From NCBI RefSeq assembly GCF_965249985.1, contig NZ_OZ252280.1: a DNA stretch of 64,000 nucleotides, one strand, 5' to 3'. This stretch comes from Algiphilus sp022763315 (lineage in GTDB: Bacteria; Pseudomonadota; Gammaproteobacteria; Nevskiales; Nevskiaceae). Of the stretch, positions 16,856-25,816 are shown one piece after another (position 1 is the first letter of the stretch; every line of letters starts with the position of its first letter). The notes beneath the pieces are model-generated. The model saw only the letters and a program-made list of their open reading frames with translations. It was not told the DNA's origin and did not search any database. A program made the translations under genes and the position numbers.

Positions 16856-19002
16856 TGATGCGCAGGGGGTGGCCGGCGGAAATCCTCGTCCAGGGTCTGG
16901 CGGGTGCGCTCCTGTACCCGCAATCCCTGCAGCTCATCCATCTGCAGGCGGAAACGACGTCGATTGCAGGAGAAATACAGCACCCCGCCGGGCGCCAGCA
17001 GCTGCGCCGCCTTCTGGATGAGTTCGACGTGATCGCGTTGCACATCGAAATCCTCTTCCGTGCGCTTGGAATTGGAAAAGGTGGGCGGGTCACAAAAGAT
17101 GCGCTCGAAACGCAGCCGTGGATCGTCCACCGCATTGCGCAACCAGCGCAGGCAGTCGCCACGCAGCAAGGCATGGGTCGAGGGCAGCCGGCGGCTGCGT
17201 CCGTCGCCGATCTCGGCATCGAATCCATTGGCCTTCAGATTCATGCGCGCCCATTCCAGATAGGTATTGGAGAGATCCACCGACACCGTCTGCCGGGCGC
17301 CACCAACGGCGGCATGCACGCTGGCGGCTGCCGTGTAGCAGAACAGATTGAGGAATCGCCGGCCGGCGCACTCTTCCTGCAACTGCCTACGGATCGGGCG
17401 ATGATCCAGGAACAGGCCGCTGTCGAGATAGCGGTCGAGGTCCACGCGCAACCGGCAGCCGTGCTCGGACACCCAGAAGGCGGTATCGACCTCGGATTCG
17501 GTCTTGACGTATTGCGTACTGCCCTTCTGCGCGCGCCGCTGCTTGAAATGCAGATGCAGCGGTTCGACGCCGGTCACCTCCACCAGGGCGGACAGCGCCC
17601 CGCGCAGCCGCGCCTCGGCGCGCGCCGGTTCCACCGTCTTGGGCGCGGCGAATTCCTGCACATGCAGGTGTTCCGCACCGTCATCGGCCCGATAGCGGTC
17701 GATCAGCAGCGGATACTCGGGCAGATCGGCGTCGTAGAGGCGGTAGTTGTCCACACCACCGCGCCGCGCCCAACGCTCCAGATGGCGCATATTCTTGCGC
17801 AGGCGGTTGGCAAAGTCCGGTGCCGGCGCCGGCGGTGCTTCTTCCTCACTGCCGCGTTCGTGCAAGGGGAACTGCAGCAGCTCGCAATCCAGCTGACCAT
17901 TGAGAAAGGCGTGGCGGCGCTCGGCGCGAAGCCCGAGACGTTGGGCGTCACCGTCGGCGCCGACCAGCAGCGCCGCGTGCCATCCCCCGAAGTGTCGCTT
18001 CAGGCGATCTCCGAGAAGGCTGTAGAGCTTGACCAACTCCTGACGACTGGCCACACGCTCGCCATAGGGCAGATTGCTGATCAGCAGCCCCGGCCCCGGA
18101 GGTGGCGTCACTGTGAGCGCATCGGCGGCCGCAAAGCGCGTGATGGCCGCTACGCCCGCGCGCCGCGCGTTGGCCACGGCAATGGCCACAACCTCGGGGT
18201 CCAGATCGCTGCCCTGCAGCGGCGGGCCGTCCCAGCGCTGGACCGCGGCGTCTGCTTCGGCATGCGCGGCGCGCCAGCATTGCGCATCGTGGCCGCGCCA
18301 GCGGCCGGGCGGCGCCGTTCGCCGCAACAAGCCGGGGGCCGTGTTTGTCGCCATCAGTGCCGCCTCGATGACCAGTGTGCCGCTGCCACAGAAGGGATCG
18401 AACAGCGCCTCGCCCCGCGCGGCGCGCTCCGGCCAGCCGGCGCGCCAGAGCAGCGCGGCCGCGAGATTCTCGCGCAGCGGTGCGCGGCCGCCGGTGGCGC
18501 GATAGCCGCGACGATGGAGCGGCCCGTGGCCGACGTCGATGGCCAACAGGGCGCGGCGTCCCTGCAGGTGCAGCAGCACGCGCACATCCGGCCGTTCCGT
18601 GTTCACGCTGGGGCGTTGGCCCTCGCGTTCGCGAAAGACATCGACGATGGCGTCCTTGACCCGCAGGCCGGCGAAACCGGTGTGGGCGATCAGGCGGCTA
18701 TGCCCGGCCACCTCCACCATGAAACCGTGCTCCAGACCGAAGTGCGCGTTCCAGTCCACCCCCTGGGCGGCGGCGTAGCAGGCGTCGCCGTCGGGCTCCT
18801 CGAAGCGCACCAGCGGTAGCACCACGCGGCTGGCGATGTGGCTGCCCAGCAGGCAGCGATACAGCAGGGGCAGATCGGCCTGGAAGCGCGCGCCCTCGCG
18901 GCACTCGGTGGCGTCCTGTGCACCCAGCGACCGCAATTCCTCGGCAAGCAGCGGACCCAGGCCGCGCGCGGCAGTGGCAATGAATTCAACGCGATCGCTC
19001 AT
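16828..19002 (-). CDS. rlmL: 23S rRNA methyltransferase RlmKL (G2445-N2 / G2069-N7)
   Basis: 724 residues from the ATG at 19002 (MSDRVEF); the frame extends 40 codons further without support. The N-terminal THUMP domain is followed by a first methyltransferase with FDPFCGSGTLVIEAAL and the catalytic SNLPYGER, and a C-terminal second methyltransferase with FLNLFCYTAAASVHA and FCDPPTFSNS. This is the bifunctional gammaproteobacterial enzyme that modifies two guanines of 23S rRNA. It is followed by ydcF with an overlap. Confidence 0.93.
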   Translation of the reverse strand: MSDRVEFIATAARGLGPLLAEELRSLGAQDATECREGARFQADLPLLYRCLLGSHIASRVVLPLVRFEEPDGDACYAAAQGVDWNAHFGLEHGFMVEVAGHSRLIAHTGFAGLRVKDAIVDVFREREGQRPSVNTERPDVRVLLHLQGRRALLAIDVGHGPLHRRGYRATGGRAPLRENLAAALLWRAGWPERAARGEALFDPFCGSGTLVIEAALMATNTAPGLLRRTAPPGRWRGHDAQCWRAAHAEADAAVQRWDGPPLQGSDLDPEVVAIAVANARRAGVAAITRFAAADALTVTPPPGPGLLISNLPYGERVASRQELVKLYSLLGDRLKRHFGGWHAALLVGADGDAQRLGLRAERRHAFLNGQLDCELLQFPLHERGSEEEAPPAPAPDFANRLRKNMRHLERWARRGGVDNYRLYDADLPEYPLLIDRYRADDGAEHLHVQEFAAPKTVEPARAEARLRGALSALVEVTGVEPLHLHFKQRRAQKGSTQYVKTESEVDTAFWVSEHGCRLRVDLDRYLDSGLFLDHRPIRRQLQEECAGRRFLNLFCYTAAASVHAAVGGARQTVSVDLSNTYLEWARMNLKANGFDAEIGDGRSRRLPSTHALLRGDCLRWLRNAVDDPRLRFERIFCDPPTFSNSKRTEEDFDVQRDHVELIQKAAQLLAPGGVLYFSCNRRRFRLQMDELQGLRVQERTRQTLDEDFRRPPPAHQCWAITREA

Positions 19003-19145
19003 GCGGCGCAATGGTATGCGCTTCCCGCCCTCGGGGTGCGCTGCGTGACCATTCGTCCTGCCGCAGCCGCCGGCGACACAGGCGCCGCGCCCCGTGTTGG
19101 TGCATCTGCGCCAGCCTCGCACGACACCACAACGCAGGAGACACC

Positions 19146-19565
19146 ATGACCCCCGAGCAGATTCGCCGCGTGCAGGAAAGCTTTGCGCTGGTTGCGCCCA
19201 TCGCCGATCAGGCCGCGGGCCTGTTCTACGACCGGCTGTTCACCCAGCATCCTGAAGTACGCCCCCTGTTCAGCGGCGACATCAAGCGCCAGGGCGCCAT
19301 GCTGATTCAGACCCTCGCCTTGGCCCTAAAACACCTGCATGAGCCGCAGCAAATCATGGAACCACTGCGCGCCCTCGGCCGCCGGCATGTCGGCTATGGG
19401 GTCAAGGACGAGCACTATCCCCTGGTCGGCGAAGCGCTGCTCTGGACGCTGGAACAGGGACTGGGTGAAGCCTTTGACGACGACACACGGGTAGCCTGGG
19501 CGGCTGCTTATGGGCTGCTCGCTGGTGTCATGTGCGATGCCGCAGCCGAGGCGCAGGCCGCCTGA
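19146..19565 (+). CDS. Single-domain globin
   Basis: 139 residues, ATG with AGGAG upstream. The globin fold matches bacterial single-domain hemoglobins and the globin part of flavohemoglobins: ESFALVAPIADQAAGLFYDRLF, RPLFSGD, and the proximal His in GRRHVGYGVKDEHY, where the F8 His is followed by the typical Y-G-V-x-x-x-H-Y stretch. There is no reductase domain and no signal peptide. It is expected to bind oxygen or nitric oxide in the cytoplasm and may serve nitric oxide dioxygenation with an outside reductase. It is divergent from rlmKL. Confidence 0.88.
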   Translation: MTPEQIRRVQESFALVAPIADQAAGLFYDRLFTQHPEVRPLFSGDIKRQGAMLIQTLALALKHLHEPQQIMEPLRALGRRHVGYGVKDEHYPLVGEALLWTLEQGLGEAFDDDTRVAWAAAYGLLAGVMCDAAAEAQAA

Positions 19566-19618
19566 GGCCATCCTCAGGGCAGAGTCGCGGCGGGCGCGGA
19601 TCCGCCCGCCGCGGCACC

Positions 19619-21640
19619 CTAAGCGGCGTCGCTGTCGCTGTCGCTGGGCGTCAGGGCCACCAGCAACTGGCGCGCACGCACCTGCTGGCCCGCTTCCACC
19701 TCCACGCTCTGCACCGTCCCGGGAACCGGGGTGGTGAGGTTGAATTCCATCTTCATGGCTTCCAGGACCACCATGGTCTGACCGGCTTCGACGCTATCGC
19801 CCGCCCGCACGTGGACGGCGGCGATCTTGCCGTCGCTGTGCGAAACAATGCGGCCGTCTGAACCAGGGGCTGCGCCTTCGGCCGCTGCCAGTGTCCGGTC
19901 CTGATAGCCGAAAGTCGCACCTTCGGCCGAGAGCCAGAGGCTGTCCTCGCTGCGTGCATAGTCGACCAGGCCAGAAACGGCATCGCCGTGAAAGCGGAAG
20001 CGGCCCGGGCTGGCGTGTTCCACGCGCACTTCGAGCGCGACCTCATCGATGGTGGCCGAGAACACGCTGCCGTGCGCCACGAAGAGCTTGAAGGCGAAAT
20101 CCTTCTCACCCCAGCGCAGGTGAAAGGCCGCGGGCGCCTCATGCGAGCTGTGCCAACCGCGGTATTCCTCGCTCAACCCCTGCTCGGCAGCCAGCTGCAG
20201 CGCATCGTCCATGTACAAGGCGACGGCTGCGAGCAGCACGTGCCGCGGCTGCGGCGCCGTATCGGCCAAGACCTCGGGTGGAAAATGGGTGCCGATGAAG
20301 GCCGTGGTGGCATCGCCGCTGGCAAAGGCCGGATGCGCCACGATGGCGTGCAGAAAATCGCGATTGGAGCGCACGCCTGCCAGGAAGGTGTCTTCCAGGG
20401 CACGCAGCAGCCGGATGCGGGCAGTCTCGCGGTCCGCACCCCAGGCGATCAGCTTGGCCTGCATCGAATCGTAATAGGGACTGATGAAGGCACCGCTTTC
20501 GAGGTAGGTATCGCTGCGGATGCCCGGACCCTGTGGCGCCCGCCAGGCCAGTACCGGGCCCGACTGCGGGACATAGCCGGCGGCAGGATCCTCGGCGCAC
20601 AGCCGCACCTCGATGGCGTGCCCGTTGCGGCGAGCGTCGATGGCCGCCTGATCCAGCGGCAAAGCCTCTCCGCGCGCGACGCGCAGCTGCCACTCCACCA
20701 GATCGACGTCGTAGACCTGTTCGGTGACTGGATGCTCGACCTGCAGACGGGTGTTCATCTCCAGGAAGTAGAAGGCGCCGTCTGCCCCGAGCAGGAATTC
20801 CACCGTGCCGGCGCCGACGTAGCCCACGGCCTGGGCGGCTGCCACCGCAGCCTCGCCCATGCGCTGACGCAGCGCCGGATCCACTGCCGGCGAGGGCGCT
20901 TCTTCCACCACCTTCTGATTGCGCCGCTGCACCGAGCAGTCGCGTTCGCCGAGATGCACCACGGCGCCATGCGTGTCGCCGAAGACCTGAATCTCCACGT
21001 GGCGAGCGTCGATCACGGCCTTCTCGATCAGCAGCTGACCCGAACCGAAGGCATTCTCCGCCTCGGAGCGCGCCGAATCGATGGCTGCCGGCAAGCCGGC
21101 AAGGTCCTCCACCAGCCGCATGCCGCGGCCACCGCCGCCTGCGGCCGCCTTGACCATCACCGGCAGGCCGATGCGCTCCGCCTCGGCGGCCAGCGTCTCG
21201 GTACTCTGATCATCACCCTGATAGCCCGGTACACAAGGCACACCGGCGGCCAGCATCCGCTCCTTTGAGGCGGACTTGTTGCCCATGGCGTCGATGGCAT
21301 CCGCCGGCGGTCCGATCCAGATCAGTCCGGCGGCCTGCACGGCGCGCGCAAAATCGGCGTTCTCGGATAGAAATCCGTAGCCCGGATGAATCGCCTGCGC
21401 CCCTACCCGCTGCGCGGCGTCGATGACGGCATCGCCCCGCAGATAGGAGTCCTTGGCCGGTGCCGGACCAATATGCACCGCCTCATCGGCCTCGCGCACA
21501 TGCAGCGAGGCGGCGTCGGCATCGCTGTAGACCGCCACCGTGCGGTAGCCCAGGCGACGGGCACCCCGAATCACGCGTACAGCGATCTCACCGCGGTTGG
21601 CAATCAGTACCTTGTCAAAGCGATTCACACGGGTCTCCAT
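19619..21640 (-). CDS. Acyl-CoA carboxylase biotin-carboxylase/biotin-carrier subunit
   Basis: 673 residues from the ATG at 21640 (METRVNRFDKVLIANRGEIAVR). The biotin carboxylase domain has the ATP-grasp loop AAAGGGGRGMR, ERDCSVQRRNQKVVEEAPSP, and FLEMNTRLQVEHPVTE. A middle domain of about 120 residues links it to a C-terminal biotinyl domain with VLEAMKMEF, whose Lys is biotinylated. This is the alpha subunit of methylcrotonyl- or geranyl-CoA-type carboxylases. The beta subunit and an enoyl-CoA hydratase lie upstream in the same operon, suggesting breakdown of leucine or isoprenoid acids. A long palindrome sits in the gap before this gene. Confidence 0.88.
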   Translation of the reverse strand: METRVNRFDKVLIANRGEIAVRVIRGARRLGYRTVAVYSDADAASLHVREADEAVHIGPAPAKDSYLRGDAVIDAAQRVGAQAIHPGYGFLSENADFARAVQAAGLIWIGPPADAIDAMGNKSASKERMLAAGVPCVPGYQGDDQSTETLAAEAERIGLPVMVKAAAGGGGRGMRLVEDLAGLPAAIDSARSEAENAFGSGQLLIEKAVIDARHVEIQVFGDTHGAVVHLGERDCSVQRRNQKVVEEAPSPAVDPALRQRMGEAAVAAAQAVGYVGAGTVEFLLGADGAFYFLEMNTRLQVEHPVTEQVYDVDLVEWQLRVARGEALPLDQAAIDARRNGHAIEVRLCAEDPAAGYVPQSGPVLAWRAPQGPGIRSDTYLESGAFISPYYDSMQAKLIAWGADRETARIRLLRALEDTFLAGVRSNRDFLHAIVAHPAFASGDATTAFIGTHFPPEVLADTAPQPRHVLLAAVALYMDDALQLAAEQGLSEEYRGWHSSHEAPAAFHLRWGEKDFAFKLFVAHGSVFSATIDEVALEVRVEHASPGRFRFHGDAVSGLVDYARSEDSLWLSAEGATFGYQDRTLAAAEGAAPGSDGRIVSHSDGKIAAVHVRAGDSVEAGQTMVVLEAMKMEFNLTTPVPGTVQSVEVEAGQQVRARQLLVALTPSDSDSDAA

Positions 21641-21772
21641 TCGTCTGACGCTTTTAGCTCGATAGGCGTCCTTGAATCTGCGGCAAATGGGACGCTGACG
21701 TCGCCATCCGTGGCGGCGTGCCGCGCCATAACAGGCCCCTGGGCGGCCAGCCATGGCCGCCCGCTCGCACCT

Positions 21773-21797
21773 AATTGATGTCCACTGGACATCAATT
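21773..21797. promoter_or_regulatory. Perfect 25-bp palindrome between hydratase and carboxylase genes
   Basis: Two 12-nt arms, AATTGATGTCCA and its exact complement, are separated by one C. The element overlaps the stop codon of the hydratase gene (21792) and lies 133 bp upstream of the carboxylase start. There is no T tract, so it is not a simple terminator. It may be an operator for an internal promoter or an mRNA-processing/stability hairpin. Confidence 0.6.
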
Positions 21798-22634
21798 ACG
21801 GCTCGCCCACTTCGCGGTGCGCTTCTGCAGGAAGGCCGAGATGCCTTCGCTGGCCTCGGGCCCGCGCACGGCCTGGGCGAATTTTTCGGCCGCCATGTCG
21901 AGCACCTGATCCATGTCCATGTGGCCGACCGAGAGCACGATGTCCTTGGTCATGGCATTGGCCTGCGGCGCGCACTGGCGGATGTCTTCCAGGATGCGGT
22001 CGAGCTTGTCATTGAGCTGGAAGTCATCGGCAAAGCTTTCATGCACCAGGCCCAGGGCCTCGGCGCGCCGGCCATCGAAGCGGGCGCCGGTCAGGCACAG
22101 CCGCCGCGCCTGGGTCAGGCCGATGCGCTCGACCACGAAGGGGGCAATCTGTGCCGGGGGCAGGCCGCGCGTGGTTTCGGGCAGGCCAAAGCGGGCGTCG
22201 ATGTGCGCCAGGGCGATGTCCGAGACGCAGGCAAGCCCGAAGCCGCCACCCAGCACCGAGCCTTCAATGACGGCGATCACCACCTGCGGGGCGTGCGCGA
22301 CCTTGCGCAGCAGACTGCCGAAGCCCCGGGAGAATTGCTTGATCGGATCATCCTGCCCCGGCGCCGGCGCCTGGGTGCCGCCGGCCATCACTTCCTTCAG
22401 ATCCGCGCCAGCACAGAAGTGCCCGCCCGCACCACGCAGGACGACGACGCGCACCGCCTCGCGCATGGCGATGGTGTCGAAGATCGTGCCCAGTTCCTCG
22501 ACCATGGCGCGATTCATTGCATTGCGCGCATCGGGGCGGTTCAAGGTCACGTGCAGGACACCGTCCGCGAAGCTGCATTGCAGGGTTTCGCATTCAGGCA
22601 GGGAGACTTCGCTCACAGGGACTCCATCAGACAT
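21792..22634 (-). CDS. Enoyl-CoA hydratase/isomerase family protein
   Basis: 280 residues of the crotonase fold: LNRPDARNAMN at the start, the first oxyanion loop VLRGAGGHFCAGADL with its CAGADL signature, and the second GSVLGGGFGLACVSDIALA, where Gly-Gly-Gly is followed by the helix. FGLPETTRGLPP follows. In leucine and acyclic-terpene catabolism a methylglutaconyl-CoA or isohexenylglutaconyl-CoA hydratase lies next to the carboxylase genes, and this position fits. It sits 36 bp after the carboxyltransferase gene. Confidence 0.85.
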   Translation of the reverse strand: MSDGVPVSEVSLPECETLQCSFADGVLHVTLNRPDARNAMNRAMVEELGTIFDTIAMREAVRVVVLRGAGGHFCAGADLKEVMAGGTQAPAPGQDDPIKQFSRGFGSLLRKVAHAPQVVIAVIEGSVLGGGFGLACVSDIALAHIDARFGLPETTRGLPPAQIAPFVVERIGLTQARRLCLTGARFDGRRAEALGLVHESFADDFQLNDKLDRILEDIRQCAPQANAMTKDIVLSVGHMDMDQVLDMAAEKFAQAVRGPEASEGISAFLQKRTAKWASRN

Positions 22635-22670
22635 TGAAAAAGGCGCAGACCATAGCCGAATCGGCGAGCC

Positions 22671-24296
22671 TTACAAGCGGGCGACGCCGAAGGTATTGCC
22701 GTGCACCGTACGCTGCCGGGCTTCGCGACAGATCGACAGGCACATGCCGAGCACCTTGCGCGTGTCGCGGGGATCGATGAGACCGTCGTCGAACAAACGG
22801 GCGCTGGCGGCGAAAGCGTCGGATTCGGCCTCGAATTGATCGACGATCTTCTGGCGGTAGGCCGCCAGCATCTGCTCTTCCTTCTCGCCCGGCGGCTTGC
22901 CCTGCTTGGCCAGCTTCTCGCGGGTGATGATGTCCATCACGCCGGCGGCCTGCTCGCCGCCCATGACCGAGGTGCGCGAATTGGGCCAGGCGAAAATGAA
23001 ATCCGGACCGAAGCCGCGGCCGCACATGCCGTAGTTGCCGGCGCCGAAGCTACCACCCATGACAATGGTGATCTGCGGCACGGTGGCATTGGCCACGGCC
23101 TGGATCATCTTGGAGCCGTGCTTGACGATGCCGCCCTGCTCAGATTCCGAACCGACCATATAGCCGGTGGTGTTCATCAGGTAGACGATGGGGATGTTGG
23201 AGTGGCAGCACTGCTGGATGAAGTGCCCCGCCTTGGTCGCTCCCTTGGTGGTGATCGGCCCGTTGTTGGCGATGATGCCCACCTGGTGCCCCTGAATGAC
23301 GGCGCGGCCACAGATGGTCTGGCTGTCGTATTCGATCTTGAAGTCGAGAAATTCCGAGTCGTCGGCAATGCGCGCGATGACCTCGCGCGGGTCGTAGGGC
23401 TTGCGGTAGTCCGCCGGCACCACTCCGCAGAGTTCATCGACCGGATAGCGCGGTGCGCGCACCTCGCGCAGCTCCAGCTGCGGTCGCTGCGCATTCCATT
23501 GCAGGCTGGACACCACCTCGCGCGCCAAGCGGATGCCGTCGGCATCATTCTCGGCGATGAACTCCGAGGTGCCAGCGACCTGGCAATGCATTTCCGCGCC
23601 GCCCAGATCCTCGTCCTCGGCGATTTCGCCCGTGGCAGCCTTCAGCAGCGGCGGCCCGGCGAGAAAGACCTTGGCCTGCTTGCGCACCATGATCACGTAG
23701 TCCGAAAGACCCGGCATGTAGGCGCCGCCTGCGGTGCTCGACCCGTGCACCACCGTCACCTGCGGAATACCGGCCGCCGACAGTCGGCATTGATTGGCAA
23801 AGGTCTTGCCCCCCGGGATGAAGACCTCGGCCTGATAGAGCAGATTGGCGCCGCCAGATTCGATCAGCGACACCACGGGGAGCTTCTGTTCGAGCGCGAT
23901 CTCCTGCAGGCGCAGCGTCTTCTGCACGCCCCAGGGCGTCATGGTGCCGCCCTTGATGGCCGAATTGCTCGCCACCACCAGGCAGCGGGTGCCCGAGACA
24001 TAGCCGATGCCGGCGATCTGGTTGCCTCCGGCCAGCGATCCGTCCTTGTCGTCGTGCTGCTTGTAGCCGCACAGGGTCGAGAGCTCCAGCCAGGGGCTGC
24101 CACGGTCGAGCAGCAGATGCACGCGCTCGCGCGGCAGAATCTGTCCGCGCTTCTCGAAGCGTTCGAGCTTGGAGGCTTCCTCGCTGCGGCCCTTGGCCTC
24201 GATGTCGCGCCAGGCCTGGATGCGCGCGAGCATCTCCTCGCGGTTCTGGGCGTATTCCGCGCCGTCGACATTGACGCGCGATTCAATCATTGCCAT
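22671..24296 (-). CDS. Acyl-CoA carboxylase carboxyltransferase subunit
   Basis: 541 residues; ATG with GGAG upstream. Carboxyltransferase motifs are present: ESGGANLLYQAEVF, HGSSTAGGAYMPGLSDY, FLAGPPLLKAATGE in the N half, and MGGSFGAGNYGMCGRGF plus SVMGGEQAAGVMD in the C half. The family transfers carboxyl groups from carboxybiotin to branched acyl-CoA. Wording such as KGGTMTPWGVQKTLR and YKQHDDKDG looks closer, from memory, to the geranyl-CoA carboxylase AtuC type than to methylcrotonyl-CoA carboxylase LiuB, but this needs an alignment. It is the first gene of a three-gene operon. Confidence 0.85.
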   Translation of the reverse strand: MAMIESRVNVDGAEYAQNREEMLARIQAWRDIEAKGRSEEASKLERFEKRGQILPRERVHLLLDRGSPWLELSTLCGYKQHDDKDGSLAGGNQIAGIGYVSGTRCLVVASNSAIKGGTMTPWGVQKTLRLQEIALEQKLPVVSLIESGGANLLYQAEVFIPGGKTFANQCRLSAAGIPQVTVVHGSSTAGGAYMPGLSDYVIMVRKQAKVFLAGPPLLKAATGEIAEDEDLGGAEMHCQVAGTSEFIAENDADGIRLAREVVSSLQWNAQRPQLELREVRAPRYPVDELCGVVPADYRKPYDPREVIARIADDSEFLDFKIEYDSQTICGRAVIQGHQVGIIANNGPITTKGATKAGHFIQQCCHSNIPIVYLMNTTGYMVGSESEQGGIVKHGSKMIQAVANATVPQITIVMGGSFGAGNYGMCGRGFGPDFIFAWPNSRTSVMGGEQAAGVMDIITREKLAKQGKPPGEKEEQMLAAYRQKIVDQFEAESDAFAASARLFDDGLIDPRDTRKVLGMCLSICREARQRTVHGNTFGVARL

Positions 24297-24410
24297 GTCC
24301 CCATCTCCGTAATGTCGCCGCAGCCAGGCGCGCCGCGCCGGATACTACAACAGGCTTTTTGGAAATGGCGCTTACCCCGACCGGCAACGTGCCCGATGCG
24401 GTCGGCCCTT

Positions 24411-25124
24411 TTAACCCGGAAAAGCGAGCGGCCCTTGGCGCTGCAGGGCTTCCGGACGCATCACGGTCTGCTCGGCTGTGCCTTCGGTCACAACCTTGCC
24501 GTCATGCATAACGATGACGCGATCTGCGAGCCGTCGCACTTCATCAATGCGATGGCTCACGTGCAGCACAGGAATGCCAATACGGTTGCGTAGCCCTTCG
24601 ATGTAATGCAGCAACTCGCCCCTGCGCGGCTCATCCAGCGCCGCTGTTGGCTCGTCCAGCAGCAACAGTTGTGGCGCGCTGAGCAGGGCCCGACCAATGG
24701 CAACGCGACGCGCCTCTCCCCCCGACAAGGTGGCAGGCTGACGCGGCAACAGCGCTTCCAGCCCGAGCAGCGCGACCACCTCGTCGAACTGCACCACGCC
24801 GGGCGCTGTCTGTCGCCTACGCGCCCCGTAGAGAAGATTGCTACGCACACTGAAATGCGGGAAGAGCCGAGCCTCCTGGAAGACATAGCCAATGCCGCGC
24901 CGGTGAGGCGCGACATCCACGCGCCGCTTGGCATCAAACAATAGTCGCCCGTCGAGCAGCACCTGCCCCGCCTTGGCGCGTCGTAAACCGGCGATCAGGT
25001 CCAGCGTCGTGGTCTTGCCAGCACCCGAGTCGCCGAACAGTGCGGTGATACCGCCGCAGATGCTGAAGGCGCATTCCAGCAGGAAATCCCCCTGCGCGTG
25101 CTCCAGCGTCACCTCCAGACTCAT
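24411..25124 (-). CDS. modC: Molybdate ABC transporter ATP-binding protein
   Basis: 237 residues with Walker A GDSGAGKTTT, signature LSGGEARR, Walker B LLLLDEPTAALD and an H loop in HVSHRIDEV. It lacks the extra C-terminal molybdate-binding (TOBE) domain seen in E. coli ModC, being over 100 residues shorter. Its start overlaps the modB stop by 4 bp. It powers molybdate import for the molybdenum cofactor needed by the nitrate reductase encoded in this window. Confidence 0.9.
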   Translation of the reverse strand: MSLEVTLEHAQGDFLLECAFSICGGITALFGDSGAGKTTTLDLIAGLRRAKAGQVLLDGRLLFDAKRRVDVAPHRRGIGYVFQEARLFPHFSVRSNLLYGARRRQTAPGVVQFDEVVALLGLEALLPRQPATLSGGEARRVAIGRALLSAPQLLLLDEPTAALDEPRRGELLHYIEGLRNRIGIPVLHVSHRIDEVRRLADRVIVMHDGKVVTEGTAEQTVMRPEALQRQGPLAFPG

Positions 25125-25816
25125 GCCGGTTCCAGCCGTCGCTTGGCCGCGCGCGCCAGATACTCGGAGAGCACGAGCGCAGCCACCGCCAGTCCGACCG
25201 ACAAGACAACGAGACGGATGGCCTCCTGCTCACCGCCCGGAATCTGCAGATGGGTATAGACCGCAATGGGGAGGGTGCGCGTCTCGCCGGGAATATTGGC
25301 CACGAAGGTAATGGTGGCACCAAACTCGCCAAGCGCCCTTGCAAAGGCGAGGAAAGCGCCGGTAATCACGCCCGGAAGGGCCAGCGGCAAGGTCAGCGTG
25401 AGAAAGACCCGCCAGGGCCCGGCGCCGAGGGTGGCGGCCGCCGCCTCCAAACGTTGATCAACGGCCTCCATGGACAGGCGAATGGCGCGCACCATCAAGG
25501 GGAAGCCGACGATAGCGCCGGCCAGCACCGCGCCGGTCCAGCGAAAAGCGAAGCTGATCCCGAAGGTCGCCTCCAGCCAGCCCCCAACAATGCCCTGCCT
25601 CCCGAACAGCACCAGCAAGCCGTAGCCGGTCACCACCGGCGGCAGCACCAGCGGTAGATGGACGGCCATGTCGACCAGGGTCTTGCCGCGAAAATCGCGC
25701 CGCGCCAGCAGCCAAGAAACTGCTATTCCCGCCGGCAGGCTCAGCAGCACCGCCAGCAGTGCGACCCGCAGACTCAGTAGAAGCGCGTCCCACTCCGTGG
25801 CTTCCAACCCCATCAT
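25121..25816 (-). CDS. modB: Molybdate ABC transporter permease
   Basis: 231 residues with about five to six membrane helices and the ABC permease EAA loop (EAAAATLGAGPWRVFLTLTLP). It overlaps modA by 4 bp upstream and modC by 4 bp downstream, so the three genes are translationally coupled. The arrangement modA-modB-modC is standard for the inner-membrane molybdate importer. Confidence 0.9.
   Translation of the reverse strand: MMGLEATEWDALLLSLRVALLAVLLSLPAGIAVSWLLARRDFRGKTLVDMAVHLPLVLPPVVTGYGLLVLFGRQGIVGGWLEATFGISFAFRWTGAVLAGAIVGFPLMVRAIRLSMEAVDQRLEAAAATLGAGPWRVFLTLTLPLALPGVITGAFLAFARALGEFGATITFVANIPGETRTLPIAVYTHLQIPGGEQEAIRLVVLSVGLAVAALVLSEYLARAAKRRLEPA

Noticed and set aside
16855..18819. 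Antisense frame of 654 codons opposite rlmKL
   Set aside because: The methyltransferase motifs are on the other strand; no family is recognisable in the antisense product.
22701..24593. Antisense frame of 630 codons opposite the carboxyltransferase gene
   Set aside because: The carboxyltransferase motifs are unambiguous on the minus strand.
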